Of a DNA stretch of 64,000 bases, positions 1-12,800 are shown piece after piece (position 1 is the stretch's first letter; every line of letters begins with the position of its first letter). The DNA comes from Aristolochia californica (lineage: Eukaryota > Streptophyta > Magnoliopsida > Piperales > Aristolochiaceae). The translations under genes were made by a program, and so were the position numbers. The notes below the pieces were generated by a model. It saw nothing but the letters and a program-made list of their open reading frames with translations, was not told the DNA's origin and did not search any database. The stretch is from positions 16,312,157 through 16,376,156 of the forward strand of contig JARWKL010000016.1 of assembly GCA_029961685.1 (NCBI GenBank), written 5' to 3'.

Positions 1-203
1 CAAATGAGAAGTATATGGCACTAAAGACGCTATTAGATCACTATAAGATGCCAATTCTACAGTAATTGCAGATCCCACAAAAAAAACTTACACAAAGAGG
101 TTCTGAGAAATTGAACATGTATTGTGGAGATCGCAAATGCTCCCTTCGATGGGATCTTCCTTGATTGCATGTCTTGAAGAATGATGCATACGAACAGACC
201 AAA
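1..203. other. 3' flank of the ADT gene
   Basis: This stretch lies downstream of the ADT stop codon (204-206, minus strand) and probably holds its 3' untranslated region. I see no convincing coding sequence, repeat or RNA gene in it. Confidence 0.5.
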
Positions 204-3200
204 CTAAAGAGCTGAATCCAATGGATAGCTCCCAAGAACACGAAGAAATGTTGCAAATTCCTGCATGATGTGGATTTGTCAAGAAAAGCTTATTTACAGA
301 AGAACAGTGAATCACTAGGAAAATCCAAGGTTAGTTTAACACAGAAAAGAGATGAAAGACGACTAGATGTATCGGGTTGTACAATAAAACAGCAACCATT
401 AATAGATAAAGCAAATACTTTAAAACATCAAGAAGATATACCACACTACTCAAGTAAATTTGATGGAAATATATGATTTCCAGAGTTTTGTTGTGACACA
501 TGATTGTCAGAAATTTTGGCTTTGAATGGTTGATTTTTAGAACTACAGTAGAGTGACCCTCTCGAGGACATCTTAACTCATAAGCTCTATTGGTAGCATT
601 TCGAACAGGGTCAGCAAAGAAAGACGAGAGATAAGCCACAACAGAGACAATTGGCTCAAAGACCATCTGATGATAGAGGCCATGATCACACTTTGTGGTC
701 CCAAATGCCACCTGCTTGCTTAAAAGAGTATAATGCTGTTTAAAACCATATGAAATCTCAGAAAATTGACTATCTCTCAAATATTAAATGTAGTTTGGAC
801 ATGTCTGTTGAAAAATAAAGAGGGGCAACACTAATGACTTTTCGATTGAGAATATATTTCCACAGATAAATTGTCATTCAAAAACTTTCGGGTCCAAGAG
901 AGAGGCTTGGCCAAAGGAAATCTAGACATGTTCTAAGGAGGTATTCCTAAAACTGGAACAGCTCCACATGTCACATTTCAAAAGTAACAAGTAGAAAACA
1001 GAATTGGTTGATAATGATAAGGACACCACAACATACATCTAATCAACATAAACTTGCTTAAGCAGACTTGGGCCTTTGGTTTCACATGGGAGGTTTCTAC
1101 TGTGAAGTCTCAACAGGTATAAAGGGGTGTGTGTCTGTGATGAATAACACCACAACTTACATCTTTTCAACATAAGTTTGCATAAAGCAGACTTGGGCCT
1201 TTGGCTCAGTGATCACATAAGAGGGTTTCTAGTGTGAAGTCTCAGGTTCAAGTCTCAACAGGGATAAAGGTATTTTTTTGTGTGTGTGTTTGTGTAATAA
1301 ACATTCAAAAAAAAAAAACAAATTTGCATAAGCAAACACCAAAATGTTTATTGCAAATACATAAATGAAAGACTAGTTATGCTTGGTAGTATTGAGAAGT
1401 TGCAAAAATTTAATGCAAGGTGGGTGCTGCAGGTTTATATTAGCATGATGAGGGAGTGAGTTATTGTCACCTATCTAGTAGGACAGAGCTTCATAGAATT
1501 TACCTCTCAACATTCACAATTAAATGCTCCTCAAATTAGTTTTGTATTTTAAAAAACAAAAGCATTTAGGAAGCTAAAATTGGGCATCTAAACAATGAAA
1601 TTTTTTTGCATACATCCCACGCCTAATTCATCCTAATGTATTTCCTTCAGCATCTTAGCAAATGTCTTAGGCAAAATGAAGAAAGAGAAGTAACCAGAAT
1701 GGTTAATATCTATTAAATTACTTGATGGATACAAGCAATTTTAATTGGGTCAAAATAATAAAAAATAAACCTGGAGATTGCCCAGAGCGTTCTGTGCACG
1801 CGGGTCGGCCATAGATGCCTCAAAATCAATATAGAAAAGATAGTCAAAGTACCTGTTTTTACAGAAAAAAAGGTAATATTTAGAGCCCAAACAATAGTTT
1901 ATATTGGACACTTGGTAATGAGTTTGAACAAAAATTTTAATCTGCAAGCTTGTTTCATTGATTAGATTCAGATACCAGACAAAAAAAAAAGCACTAATAT
2001 AGATATGAATTGCACATTACAAAGACACAATATTGCTCACTTTGCACACCCATTGTTAGAGTCATCAACAACCCTCAAAGGCCTCTTTCTTTGAGGTCTA
2101 CTTTCAATCTGCAAAATTTGGCAGTAATCAGAACTTGGGCAAGTCAAAGTCCAAATAAATTTTCTTAACAAATACCTTTGTCAAATTAATATTCCTCAAA
2201 GAAAATACAGCCAAGGCTTTGAATAGTACTCCAGGTCCTTCTTCCAAGGTGAAGACAATGCTTGTCTACACATTTGAAGAAGAATAGTTTTTACCTTGAA
2301 TATATCACAATATAAAAATAATTGATGAAAGACAATGCAGAACAAGATACAATACCTTAAAAGGCTTATCATTTCTTGGAATTATAGGCTCTCTAGCCAG
2401 GATGAGGAAACGAGTAACATTTTCAGAGTCGTCCTGTCATATTCATGATTGTTTTCATTATTCATTTCTGTGAAAAAAATATAATAATCCTGATGCCACT
2501 AGCGATATCCAGTATCGAAGCTTTCAGAATTACATAAAATACTTGCCTGGATTCCTTCAGCAAGTACATTAAGCCCATATATCTCTGCAGCTCGAGCACT
2601 AGCAATTGCCCCAGTATCTCTGAGAGCATTGGAAGCAATAAACTGGCCCAATAAAGTCAGTATTTAGAACATTTAGAATATTTTTAATAAAGAAATTCAC
2701 TATCAAGTTCAAGAGAACTGTGAAGGGCATAAACCTGAGCAGCCCGAGCAGTGTCATCCACACTTTCTCTAATAAATCCAAACTTGCTCAATGTCATCTC
2801 ACATTGAGCAAGTGCCTGCAAGAAAACCCAACCTAATGTAAGGCTCAGATTTCCTCCAACTAAAAACAAAAAAGTAAGAAAGAAATCTGCATCAAGATAG
2901 AAACGAAAGAAAATCCACCTGGGGATGGCTTAAAACAATTTTTAGCTCCTCCTTTCTGACGCCTGGCAATCCTAAAAGACAGTAATGAACAGCTAACTGC
3001 ACCTCTCCCACAATGTGAAGTCTATGACGAAGGAGTAAATCATAGTTTCGATGAATGCTTCCACCCAAAGAATTTTCAATAGGAAGAACAGCTTTGTCAA
3101 CAAGCCAAAGTTCCACAGCCTGCAGACTGCGATATTAGGACACTGAAGTAGAAAAACCTAAAAGTTCCTTCATAAGTACATAAACATAATATTGAACCTT

Positions 3201-5029
3201 GAATGCTGCTTCAAACTGCTCACAAGGAACAGCCTCACACTGTGGATATGCTTTGAGAGCTGCAGCCTCACTGTATGCACCTGGGACTCCCTGCAAGAGC
3301 TAAAAGAGCAATGTGAATAATAAGCATGTCACAGATAATGTGACAATTTAATCTTAACTTGGAATTTCAAAACAAAAACTCCCTCAATAACGTGAGACCT
3401 GATAAGCTACACGGAAATGGGAAGCATTGGTAGGAGACACAGAAAGATCTGCCACAGACAGGGGTCCTACATTCATATAAAAAATGGTACAAAAAAATGA
3501 ATATCAGTTTTAAAATGTATAAGCATAAAAGAGGCAATAAAAATTACTTATGAAGCCACTGTAATAGAAAAAAAAAAGAATACAAAACAATTAAGTTTAT
3601 AATAATGATGGTTCAGAAACCTCTACTTCGCAACCTCTAAAGAGTACATAATTGAAGTCAACCTCAACATCAACTAACACAAAGTATGAGTGCGGTCTAC
3701 ACAGCAGGGTAGGCCACAGGTAATGAAGAGGCAGAGAAGAGAAGCAATATTTCTGAACAATGGTCCAACAAAATTTGAATGTCTAATGATATCCAAAGGC
3801 CACATACAGCATGAGGATACTACAATTTTTCATGGCACACAACAATCAAAGAATTAGAACAATCCAACTCTACTTGAAAATCAAATACTGTAGCTTCTTC
3901 CTCTTATGCTTTTCTTTTTATATATTATGAATTTTATTACTATCAATTTTCAACACAAAGGGTTCGATATCTTTATTTATAGCGTTAAGGGGTTGCTTGA
4001 CTTCCTTTGAACAACTAGAACCCAGGCCTTCACTACAAATCTTCAAATCTTGTCAAAGAAAAGCACTTATGCATATCCTTCATAGTTAGCACAGTGTTGA
4101 TGTTTGGCATGACCACAATGATTAGCTGGTATTCTCAGCTGATAAATGTCTGAGATGATAAGAGATATTGCAGGTTGCAATCACAAACATTTTCTTTCTC
4201 AAAAAAAAAAAAAAAAAAAATCATTAAAAAATATTCAAATAAGTAACACAATGTACCGGTACAGTAGAGAATATGGCCTTCACAGTGCTTTTGATTGGAG
4301 GATTATAAGTAGAATAAACTGCCAACGGATGGAAAAAAATGAGAAGAAACATTAAGATCATGAAAAGAGGAGCATGCCAGCTTACTCAGTGTACATCAAA
4401 GGTAGGCGTCTAGGCGAGGATCTTCACTATAGGTTAGAACAGTAGAATACATAGAGACACCACGAAGGAAAAAGCAAGATATAGGACAACAGGCACGTTG
4501 TATTCATAAAAGAGCCACTAAGATTCTCAAAGAGAAACAATGATCCCAACTGAGGTGAAGATAGCAAGGAAGAACGGCATTTGAAGACAGATCCTGAGTA
4601 ACGTGTTTTATATTTGAGCAAACGCCTACTAGACTAACCAAAAAAACAAATTAACACGAGATATAACCAGTTAAGCAAAACCCACAAAGGACGAAAGTAA
4701 AGAACCGAATAAGAACCAAAGTTGCACGTACTAGGAAGAGAGATAAGATCCGTCTGCGACTTTCCCAACACTTCAGCGGCCGTCAGCCGCTGCAATTCCA
4801 CAGACGCCTTGGAATGAGGAGACGAGGAGTTCTCGTCTTCAAGAGGCACCGCAGGCTGCGCGACTTGTCTCGCACCGACAGTACAACAAACACATTTCCC
4901 TCTCCCAAACTCCCCCGCCTCCCACTTAAAATCCGCCGGCACCCCCCAATGCCTGGCGCGGACAGATTCGGATGTTGAGGAATGAAAACGGAGGGAGCCC
5001 CAGGAACCGACGACTCTTGTGAGAGCCAT
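204..5029 (-). CDS. ADT: Arogenate dehydratase / prephenate dehydratase, plastid (11 exons)
   Basis: The enzyme decarboxylates and dehydrates arogenate (or prephenate) in plastids, the last committed step to phenylalanine. Exons on the minus strand, in transcript order: 5029-4732, 3466-3399, 3290-3198, 3119-2919, 2815-2735, 2642-2547, 2433-2356, 2265-2176, 2108-2041, 1852-1771, 260-204. They total 1212 bp and 403 residues with an open frame. Residues 1-100 look like a Ser/Arg-rich transit peptide. The catalytic PDT domain starts near [11 protein letters not shown] and includes [18 protein letters not shown] and the TRF motif (residues 286-288). An ACT regulatory domain with ESRP follows, and the end is [19 protein letters not shown] is the first in-frame ATG; the upstream in-frame codon at 5116 is TTG. 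A multi-exon structure suits the ADT1/ADT2 branch, because as I recall Arabidopsis ADT3-6 lack introns. Intron 6 begins with GC. Intron 10 (261-1770) carries SINE-like repeats. Confidence 0.95.
1023..1290. repeat. Tandem duplication in ADT intron 10
   Basis: A unit of about 120-140 bp occurs twice in a row (about 1023-1146 and 1147-1290). Each copy opens with ACACCACAAC, passes through AGCAGACTTGGGCCTTTGG, and ends near a GGTATAAAG or GGATAAAGG box followed by GT-rich sequence. The duplication includes flanking DNA as well as the SINE-like core, so it looks like a local duplication rather than two insertions. The first copy has lost part of the promoter boxes. Confidence 0.7.
1192..1319 (+). 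mobile_element. tRNA-derived SINE-like element
   Basis: The unit has an A-box-like TTGGCTCAGTG (1201-1211) and a B-box-like GGTTCAAGTCT (1245-1255) at the spacing of an internal RNA polymerase III promoter. A GT-rich stretch and an A-run follow. The flanks TTTGCATAAAGCA and TTTGCATAAGCA resemble an imperfect target-site duplication. This matches the layout of plant tRNA-derived SINEs; the family is not recognised. Confidence 0.55.
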
Positions 5030-5175
5030 TTCAGACGCAAAAAAGGTATCAAGAAATCTGAGAAAGACAATTTGGAAGCATCGTATTTCTGGTAGAAACT
5101 CGGCGTGCAGCGCCAATGTTGGGGTAGGAGGTGAGCGATACGTTCCCCTGAGAAATGAAACAAAGAAGGGGTGGT

Positions 5176-5181
5176 TTTATA
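5176..5181 (-). promoter_or_regulatory. Candidate TATA box of ADT
   Basis: TATAAA reads on the minus strand about 147 bp upstream of the ADT start codon, a spacing that would leave a 5' leader of about 115-120 nt. Confidence 0.4.
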
Positions 5182-6886
5182 GAGACAGGAAGATGGGTTC
5201 TACGAAATCTTCACTGGTTTTTCATTGGCTGGGTTCAGGGGAGAGACTGCAAAGAGGGAAGCCTCCGTGTCTCCCATACCAAATCTCAGATATTCTAATT
5301 GTAAGTAGTTGGGATACTTCTGAGGCATTTATGAATTCTACCTTCTAGATATGCTTTTGATGTTGGAAATCAAAGGCTCTGTCTCCCTTTTTTTTTTTTA
5401 TAAATATCATCCCTTCGCCCTGATTAGTATAAATAGGAACCTCTTATCTCAATTTATCATGTTGTTGTGATCAAGATTTTGCCCCTTCCAAATCTAGTAA
5501 ACAAAAAGAAAAAGGACTTCAATCTATGTTGTATAATCTCAATTCTGTAGTTTACACTAGAAGCTACAAAGTGATTGGATTGCAGTAGCTTGGATTCTGT
5601 AGTTTCTGCACCATTGCTTCTAACAGCAACATCTCTCTCTACCCTGTTTTTTCTGAACAACCCAGATCAATGAGAATCAAAATATCATTTCACATGATAT
5701 ATAAATCAATTGGAAGGAGAAGTTTTTCTCTGTTATGGGGGACCCAAATGCAAATGCAACTTGGTATGAACTGGACTAAGAAAGCACTGGCTTGCTTGAC
5801 CATAAGAAATTCTAGAAGTTAAACTTTCTGGCTAACATACGTGTTTGACACTTAACTTTGACATGTAGAGGACGTAACAGTAGTACTGAATCTAGATGCT
5901 CGCAAGTTCTAAGAAGAATCTTTTTGTTCTTATGAGACTAATCAACGTTACTAACACAGTAAAAGCTGTTAAAATTGATTCTAAGTTAACGGAATCTGAC
6001 TGCATTCTAGTATTAAACTTATTCAGTTGAAATTTAATGAAAATACTTATATTATTATTAATAAAATAATAATATTTATTTATTTATTTAATGATTTTTA
6101 ATATTATATTAAATTACTAATTTAAAAGAGATAATTAAGATATAGTAAAAATAAAAATTTGATCAAATTTGTTTAAGTATTCTATTTTTTATAATTAATT
6201 ATTTTTATTTTACTTTGTAATTATTATATTAATTTAGATTAAACAAAAAAATATTTTATTTTATTAATAAAATACCTTAATTATTTTCATGAATTTTAAT
6301 AGTATATTAAATTACTAATTTAAAAGTGATAATTTAGATATTATCTAGACATTATAAAAGTAACCATATTTGTTTAAGTATATTATTTTTAAGTAAAATT
6401 AAATAAAATTATCTTAATAAAGTTAAATCTATAAGATTATTTTATTAATATATTTATTCTCCACTTTCAGACTATCCTTTAGATCCTTTAATGTAATTAC
6501 ATTCTTTTTAAGGCGAATCGTCAACCCAAATGTGCAGCTCGTGAATACCCAAACCATCCAAATTCCAAATGTCAAATATTTGTCACTGTCAATCGTCCCC
6601 ATCCAGTGAGACTCCGCAAAGTTCCAATTAATATGACCAAGCACAGGGACAGCCTATCAACTGCGAGGAGCTATAGAAAGCCTCAACAAAGTCGTCTCTT
6701 TTTTAAGCTCAAAAGTATGTAGTTGCGATCATGCAGGTGCCTCACGTTGTGATAGGATCTTTGGAGCAGTGTTCAACACTGACTATCAAGGATCTTAAAG
6801 CCACTCACTCTTTGCTGACATGACCAGTGTTTTTAAATGCTGCGATCCGCAATCAGATGAAAGTCAAATTATAAATTTTCAGGAAG
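5182..6886. other. Intergenic region between ADT and LpxK
   Basis: This interval contains the ADT promoter region and the 3' flank of LpxK. No coding sequence is supported. The part from about 5990 to 6460 is extremely AT-rich and holds an imperfect ~105-bp direct repeat (near 6090-6195 and 6288-6395) sharing the block TATATTAAATTACTAATTTA or a close variant. Confidence 0.5.
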
Positions 6887-9800
6887 TTAGTCCTGTTCAC
6901 GTACATCATCCATCATGGTCTTTAGCAAATGCTTGAAGCTGTCCTCAGTTTCTCTCTCAGAAGGCATGATTTCCAACGCAGAACTAAGCACTAGAACTTG
7001 ATACTTATCCAGCTCCTTCAGAATGTCTGGATCACGATAATAGTCCTGTCACAGAGCCATGGATGTTAGGAAGTGTAATAGTCATTACATTAATCGGTAA
7101 AGAAACTTCTCTCCTCCTCGACTCCACATGATCACTGTAGTAGATAGAGCACATGTCGGGAGCAGGAACCCACCAGTTGAAAACTCCTGCTGGGGGAAAA
7201 TCAAGCTCTGAGAATTATCTAGCTATACAACCCAGGTTCTCAGAAAAGGTTTCGATGATTCAATCCCAGCCTATCAGGAGTCAGATTGGTCGATCGTCCA
7301 AAGCGAGACACGATTCACCATGATCTGTTGCAGTGGGTTCAAGAGACTACTGGTGCTGCATTACCGATATTCTTACATTAATAATTAACCTAAGAATAAC
7401 CCGAGGCACTACATGCATGTTCTTCATGAATTCCCAGTCCAGAAAACTGTCTCATGTCCAAAAATAATAACCAAGGATATGGATTCAACCTCATTTACCA
7501 AAACAGAAACTAAAGAATGTGGCAAACATTTTTGTGCTTTGACTTGAAAAAAAATGGACCAACATCTTGGAAACTCCAAAAAGTGTAATGGTATTACCTT
7601 CTCTGTCACAGCAACAATGGGTTTGGCACAAAATTTATCACTCAGTTCTGCAAGTTTCTCTTTTATCATTGCAATATCCTATACTAACAAGAAATAATCA
7701 TTATTAGACTTGAAAATCTGACACATAGCTCAGAGCAGACAGCTAAGAAACGTTTTGCAATTTAATGCTCAACTTGATAAGTGGAAGGTTAAATTTTATT
7801 GAAGCCAAATTTAAGATCCTTCACAAACTTTTGTTCATTTGGAAGTAGCTAAACAAGGCTGTTCATCTTTCCTCCCTCTTGATGAAAGAATTGGAAAGAG
7901 ATGAAGTTTTTCATCTAATCTTCCTCCTGCACAAGCTTCCATAGGAGCAACCAAGCATGGTGAAATCATGAAACTCTAAGCCTCAAAACAGAAATTCTCA
8001 CCTTCTTCTGAATAAAATGATGATCACTGAAGTCAATCCTATCAACATATTCTGCCCCAATCTGTACCAAATTAAAACCATTATTAAAAACTAGAAGCTA
8101 GCATGCAATCCAATTTCTTCTCAGGAAGAGTCACAGAAAAAAAATATAGACAAATCACTAAGAACCCTGAAAACTGTTATGCTTGTTAAAGACAAAGAAA
8201 TGACAAACACAGATTAAATTGGAAGAGGAACATGTCATTGGAAAACTGGCAAATATATTGGTTGCTATTTATAATTTATAATAGGATATTACTAAACTTG
8301 CCAATTATTTGCGATTTTTTTTCCAAAAGCAAACAAAAGGGGAGCAACAGCAGGCATATGCATTAAAGATATCTAGGAAATTATACTATACCATGAAAAG
8401 GAAACACTGCCATCGGTAGACAAGAAATAAATAAGATTCATACAATATTATTATACTCATGATAGGTGGAAAGATAACCACACAAAATGGCAATCATTCC
8501 TCCACTGAAATTTGATCCCTATATTGCTCACCAACCAACTACATGTGATATCAGATGCACAAACAATTCAAAGTAGAAGAACACTAAGATCAAGTCTCTT
8601 TGGTGTATGAGAAAACCACTTAATATAATATTTCAAATCTTGCCCAAGTCCAAAGCAGCACAATGATGAACATCATCATTGTCATCAAAACCTTGTACCA
8701 ACTGATGCGGTACGAGCGTCGGATTGTTGCAATGAAGAGGTTTGGAGAAAACAAAGAAGGAGAAGAAGAGGAAGAAAGGAAGAGAAAAATGAAGCAGAAA
8801 ATAAATGGAAGAGGAAGAAAAGTCTTAATTCAATCAATAATACTCAATGACATGCATAACGGGTTTAAATAGCTACCTGAAATCCTAGAACATTTCAAAA
8901 TGACCAAAATATCCTTGATAATAAAATTTCCCCTAAACACCAAAATACTCTTAAACAAATAAAATAATTACTTCTGAGGACAATACAAAATAAAATAAAA
9001 ATTAATATGTCCTAAACGCTTCTCTCCCTAACCGCAATGTACTGGGTCATGTCGTAGCCCCGTCAATTCTCCCGAGCTGGGAAAAACTCGACCATGTCGA
9101 GTCAAACTCCTACTGACTCTGGTAGTACTCGAACAAATCAGGATCCAACTGCTATAGTGTATCCCTGGTAATCCATGTGTAGTTAGAATCTGGTCCCCCT
9201 GTCCATCGCACTAGGAAACATTGAACCACGCCCCTCCTAGTAAAAATAACTTGTTCATCCAAAATAACATCAATATGTTCTTTATGTGTTGGTGCTACGA
9301 GTAGTGGAATAGGATCCAAGGAATTATTAAGCGAGGAAGGAGGGAGTGTGTCAGGCGATGGGGTGGAGCCAGAAGGTGAAAAAAAGGGGTCATCCAAAAT
9401 GTAGGGGTAGCCCCTATATGTCATCAAACCTTCAACGTTAAAAATGGAGCTAATGCCCAACTTTGATGGCAAATCCACAACACAAGCATTTTGACCAACC
9501 CTTTTCAGCACTTTAAAAGGTCTTGCAATACGAGATTGCAACTTCCGAGTGGGTCCAATAGGAAACCGCTCAGACCTAATCCAAATCATGACATAGTCAC
9601 CCACGTTACATTTTTTATGACGTTTATGTATATCGGCCCGAAATTTGTATTGGGAATTACTTGTTTGGAGTCATTTAGCAATTTCAACATGTAAGTCTTG
9701 AATTCTACGTGCAAATTCTGTAGCAGACTCCAAAACCCTAGCATGAGGTGACACAGGTATGAGATCTAATGGTTTCCTAGACTAATAACCATGGACAACC

Positions 9801-12800
9801 TGGAATGGGCTCATGCCGATGGACTTGTTGACTGAGTGATTGTAAGCAAACAATGCTATTGGGAGAACAGATTCCAAGAGCGGTGGTGCTCTCCTACGAG
9901 GCAGCGAAGGAGATTTCCCAAGCTCTGATTGACAACTTCGGTTTGACCATTGGTTTTAGGGTGGTAGGAAGTGGAAACTTTCAATTTAGTACCCATAAAA
10001 TGCCAGAGCGTTTTCCAAAAACAGCTCATAAAACGGACATCCCAATTAGATACAATGGTCTGAGGAAGACCATATAACTTGATGATCTAGTCAAAGAAAA
10101 GTTGAGCGATTTTTGAAGCATAGGAGTTTTAGTGCAAGGGATTAAATATACTATCTTGGAAAAGCGGTTTACTACAACGCAAGAGTCATGCTTTCGAAAA
10201 GTACGCGGGAGGCCTAAAACGAAGTCTATGCTGAAGTCTTACTAGGGCCATGTAGGGATTGGTACGAGAATATACAACCCAATGTTTTGTTTGGTGTGTT
10301 TGGCTAATTGGCATGTCCTACACTGTCCTACTAGCTTGGCCACATACCTTTTTAAACTAGGCCAATAAAATCGAGACTTTACCTTCATGATGGTCTTATT
10401 GCACCCAAAATGTCCCCCCAGTCCCCCTGCACGAGTTTTCCAAATTAAGAAGTCTCTGATAGACGTATGGGGAACGCATAGCTTATTGGACCAAAATAGA
10501 TAATCGCCCTGGATCTGGTAATCCTCAATGGTACAATGTGGTCTCTCTCGCAGCTCAGTATAAATGCTCCCAAAGTCAGGACATGAGGGGTACTCGTCTA
10601 TGAACTTCTCAAATCCAGTAACCTGAATGCTCATGGCATACAACAAGCTTATTCTACAACTTAGAGCATCAACCACCTTATTTTCACCGCCTGATTTATG
10701 CTTCAGGACAAAGGAGTATTCCTGTAGGTACTTGACCCACCGGCCATACCTGCGATTAAGTTTCTTTTGGGAGTTGAGATAGCAAAAGGCCTCGTGGTCT
10801 GAGTATAGGACAATTCTTGTCAAGTAGGTAGTGACGCCAGTAACGTAGGGCTGGAACGACCGCGTAGAACTCCTTATCATAGGTTGACTACTTTTGTGTG
10901 GCCATTAAGTTTTTCACTGAAATACGCAACGAGATGTCGTTCTTGACTAAGTACGCCTCCTATGCTTGTGCCTGATGTGTCGCATTCTACCTCAAACACC
11001 TTGGAGAAGTCAACTAATCTCATAACAGGTGCCTCGGTCATGTGCTTCTTGATTTCTTGAAAAGCACGAAAGGTAGCTTTCGACCACGAAAACTCTTCTT
11101 TCTTCATGCAATCCGTGATCGGGGACATGATGGTGTTAAATCCCTTAATAAATCATCGAAAGAAAGTAGCAAGACCATGGAAACTGTGAACCTCGTGGAG
11201 AGTAGATGGTCATACAAACAGGGTCTGCCCAAAATGATGTGACCCACATCCCTGGTAATGACATCACACTAGATGTGTTCCTTGTAGTCAAGGAATTGAA
11301 TAGGAACCAGACACCTGCCCTCAACTGAAATGGAAGTGTTGTCGACCCACGAAACTCGATAGGGCATGAGATGTGGAACTGTTGTCAGGCCAAGGTGGGC
11401 AACAGTGCGGGATAAAACAACATTGATGCAACTGCCGCTATCAATGATGACCTTGCAACCCTTATCTCCATACTTGATGCAAGTGCGAAAGATGGTAATT
11501 CAACGCCAGTCATCAGACTCCTTGAGCTGAGTTAACGCACATCAGACAACATTCAATAAGTTAACGGGAGTGTGAGCAAGCCTGACACAATTTGCGGTGG
11601 TTGTGTTTTCCTCACCTGTCTCATCTAGGAGATCAAAGTTGGCGGGTTCAGGCTCGTACTCCACATTTTCCTGGTCTTCCTGTGGGTACTCCCGATCCTC
11701 GACACTTATGACATTGAATCCTCGAGTTGAATTTTGACAATTCTTTTCCAGCCCCTAATGGAGGGGTGTCCAGATTGTGACTCAGTCTTTGAGGGGGAGC
11801 TCCTAAAATTGACTTTCCTGAGACTTGAGGACTGATGGTGGAAGACCTAAAAGATATTGTGCCAATGTCTAACCCTCGTGTGGGTGTAAATTTGGAGGCT
11901 AACTCGTAATTATGTGCAAGGGTGTAAGCATACTCCATGGTGGCAACACCCCGAAGCATCATCTCTCATTTAAGGTCGTCATTTAGGCCCTTTTGGAACC
12001 CACTTAAAGTGATGACCTCGTATGCCATAATAGAACACCGTATTCGGAACTCATCAAATTGAGCAAAGTACTTGGCATTTATTCCCTTGCCTAATATTGT
12101 GCCACTGATCTAGAAGGGTGCTCCTATAGGAAGGGGAAAGGTATTTTGTCTGGAGCTTGATTTTCATTTCCTCCCAGTGAGTAATAGGAAGCTCGCGTCT
12201 TCTCGCGATATCCCTTTCAACATTTCCCAGAAAAGTTGAGTGGTGCATGTCAATTTCATTTTCGCAAACATAACTTTTCTATCCTCAGATAGGTCGTACC
12301 ACTTGAAAAACTGGTCCATTTCACGAACCCATGTGGAGAATACCCAGGGGTCTAAGCGACCATCGAATGTAGGGGTCTCAACCTTTATATGTTTCAGCAT
12401 TTTGTCTTCAGGTTCCTCATGGCGGGGAATATAGGTTGTGTGGTTCCTAAGAGGAGAAAATATATGCGGGCGCAAATGAGCAAGCTCCTCATCCTCAGTG
12501 TCATAATCCTAGGTGACCCAACTCCCACATGACTTTTCCCTTTCGAGGTCTGAACCTCTAGGGCAATGAGCCTATCGTTGATGGTGCTTAATTGTTCTAG
12601 GATTTGCTTTAGTATGTCATCCTTATTTTCCACAATAGAAGATGAAGTGACACCTAACATGATACGACCACTACGTAATTGCTGGTACTAGTGGATCCTA
12701 GCAAGTAAAGCCCAAACAAACTCAATGCATGTTACAGTTAATTATTATTAACTTGACTGGTGACTATGCCAAGATTCAAATCAACAAAATAGCAAATTAC

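Noticed and set aside
5030..5116. N-terminal extension of ADT to 5116
   Set aside because: The in-frame codon at 5116 is TTG, and MALTRV is the first ATG and a good transit-peptide start.
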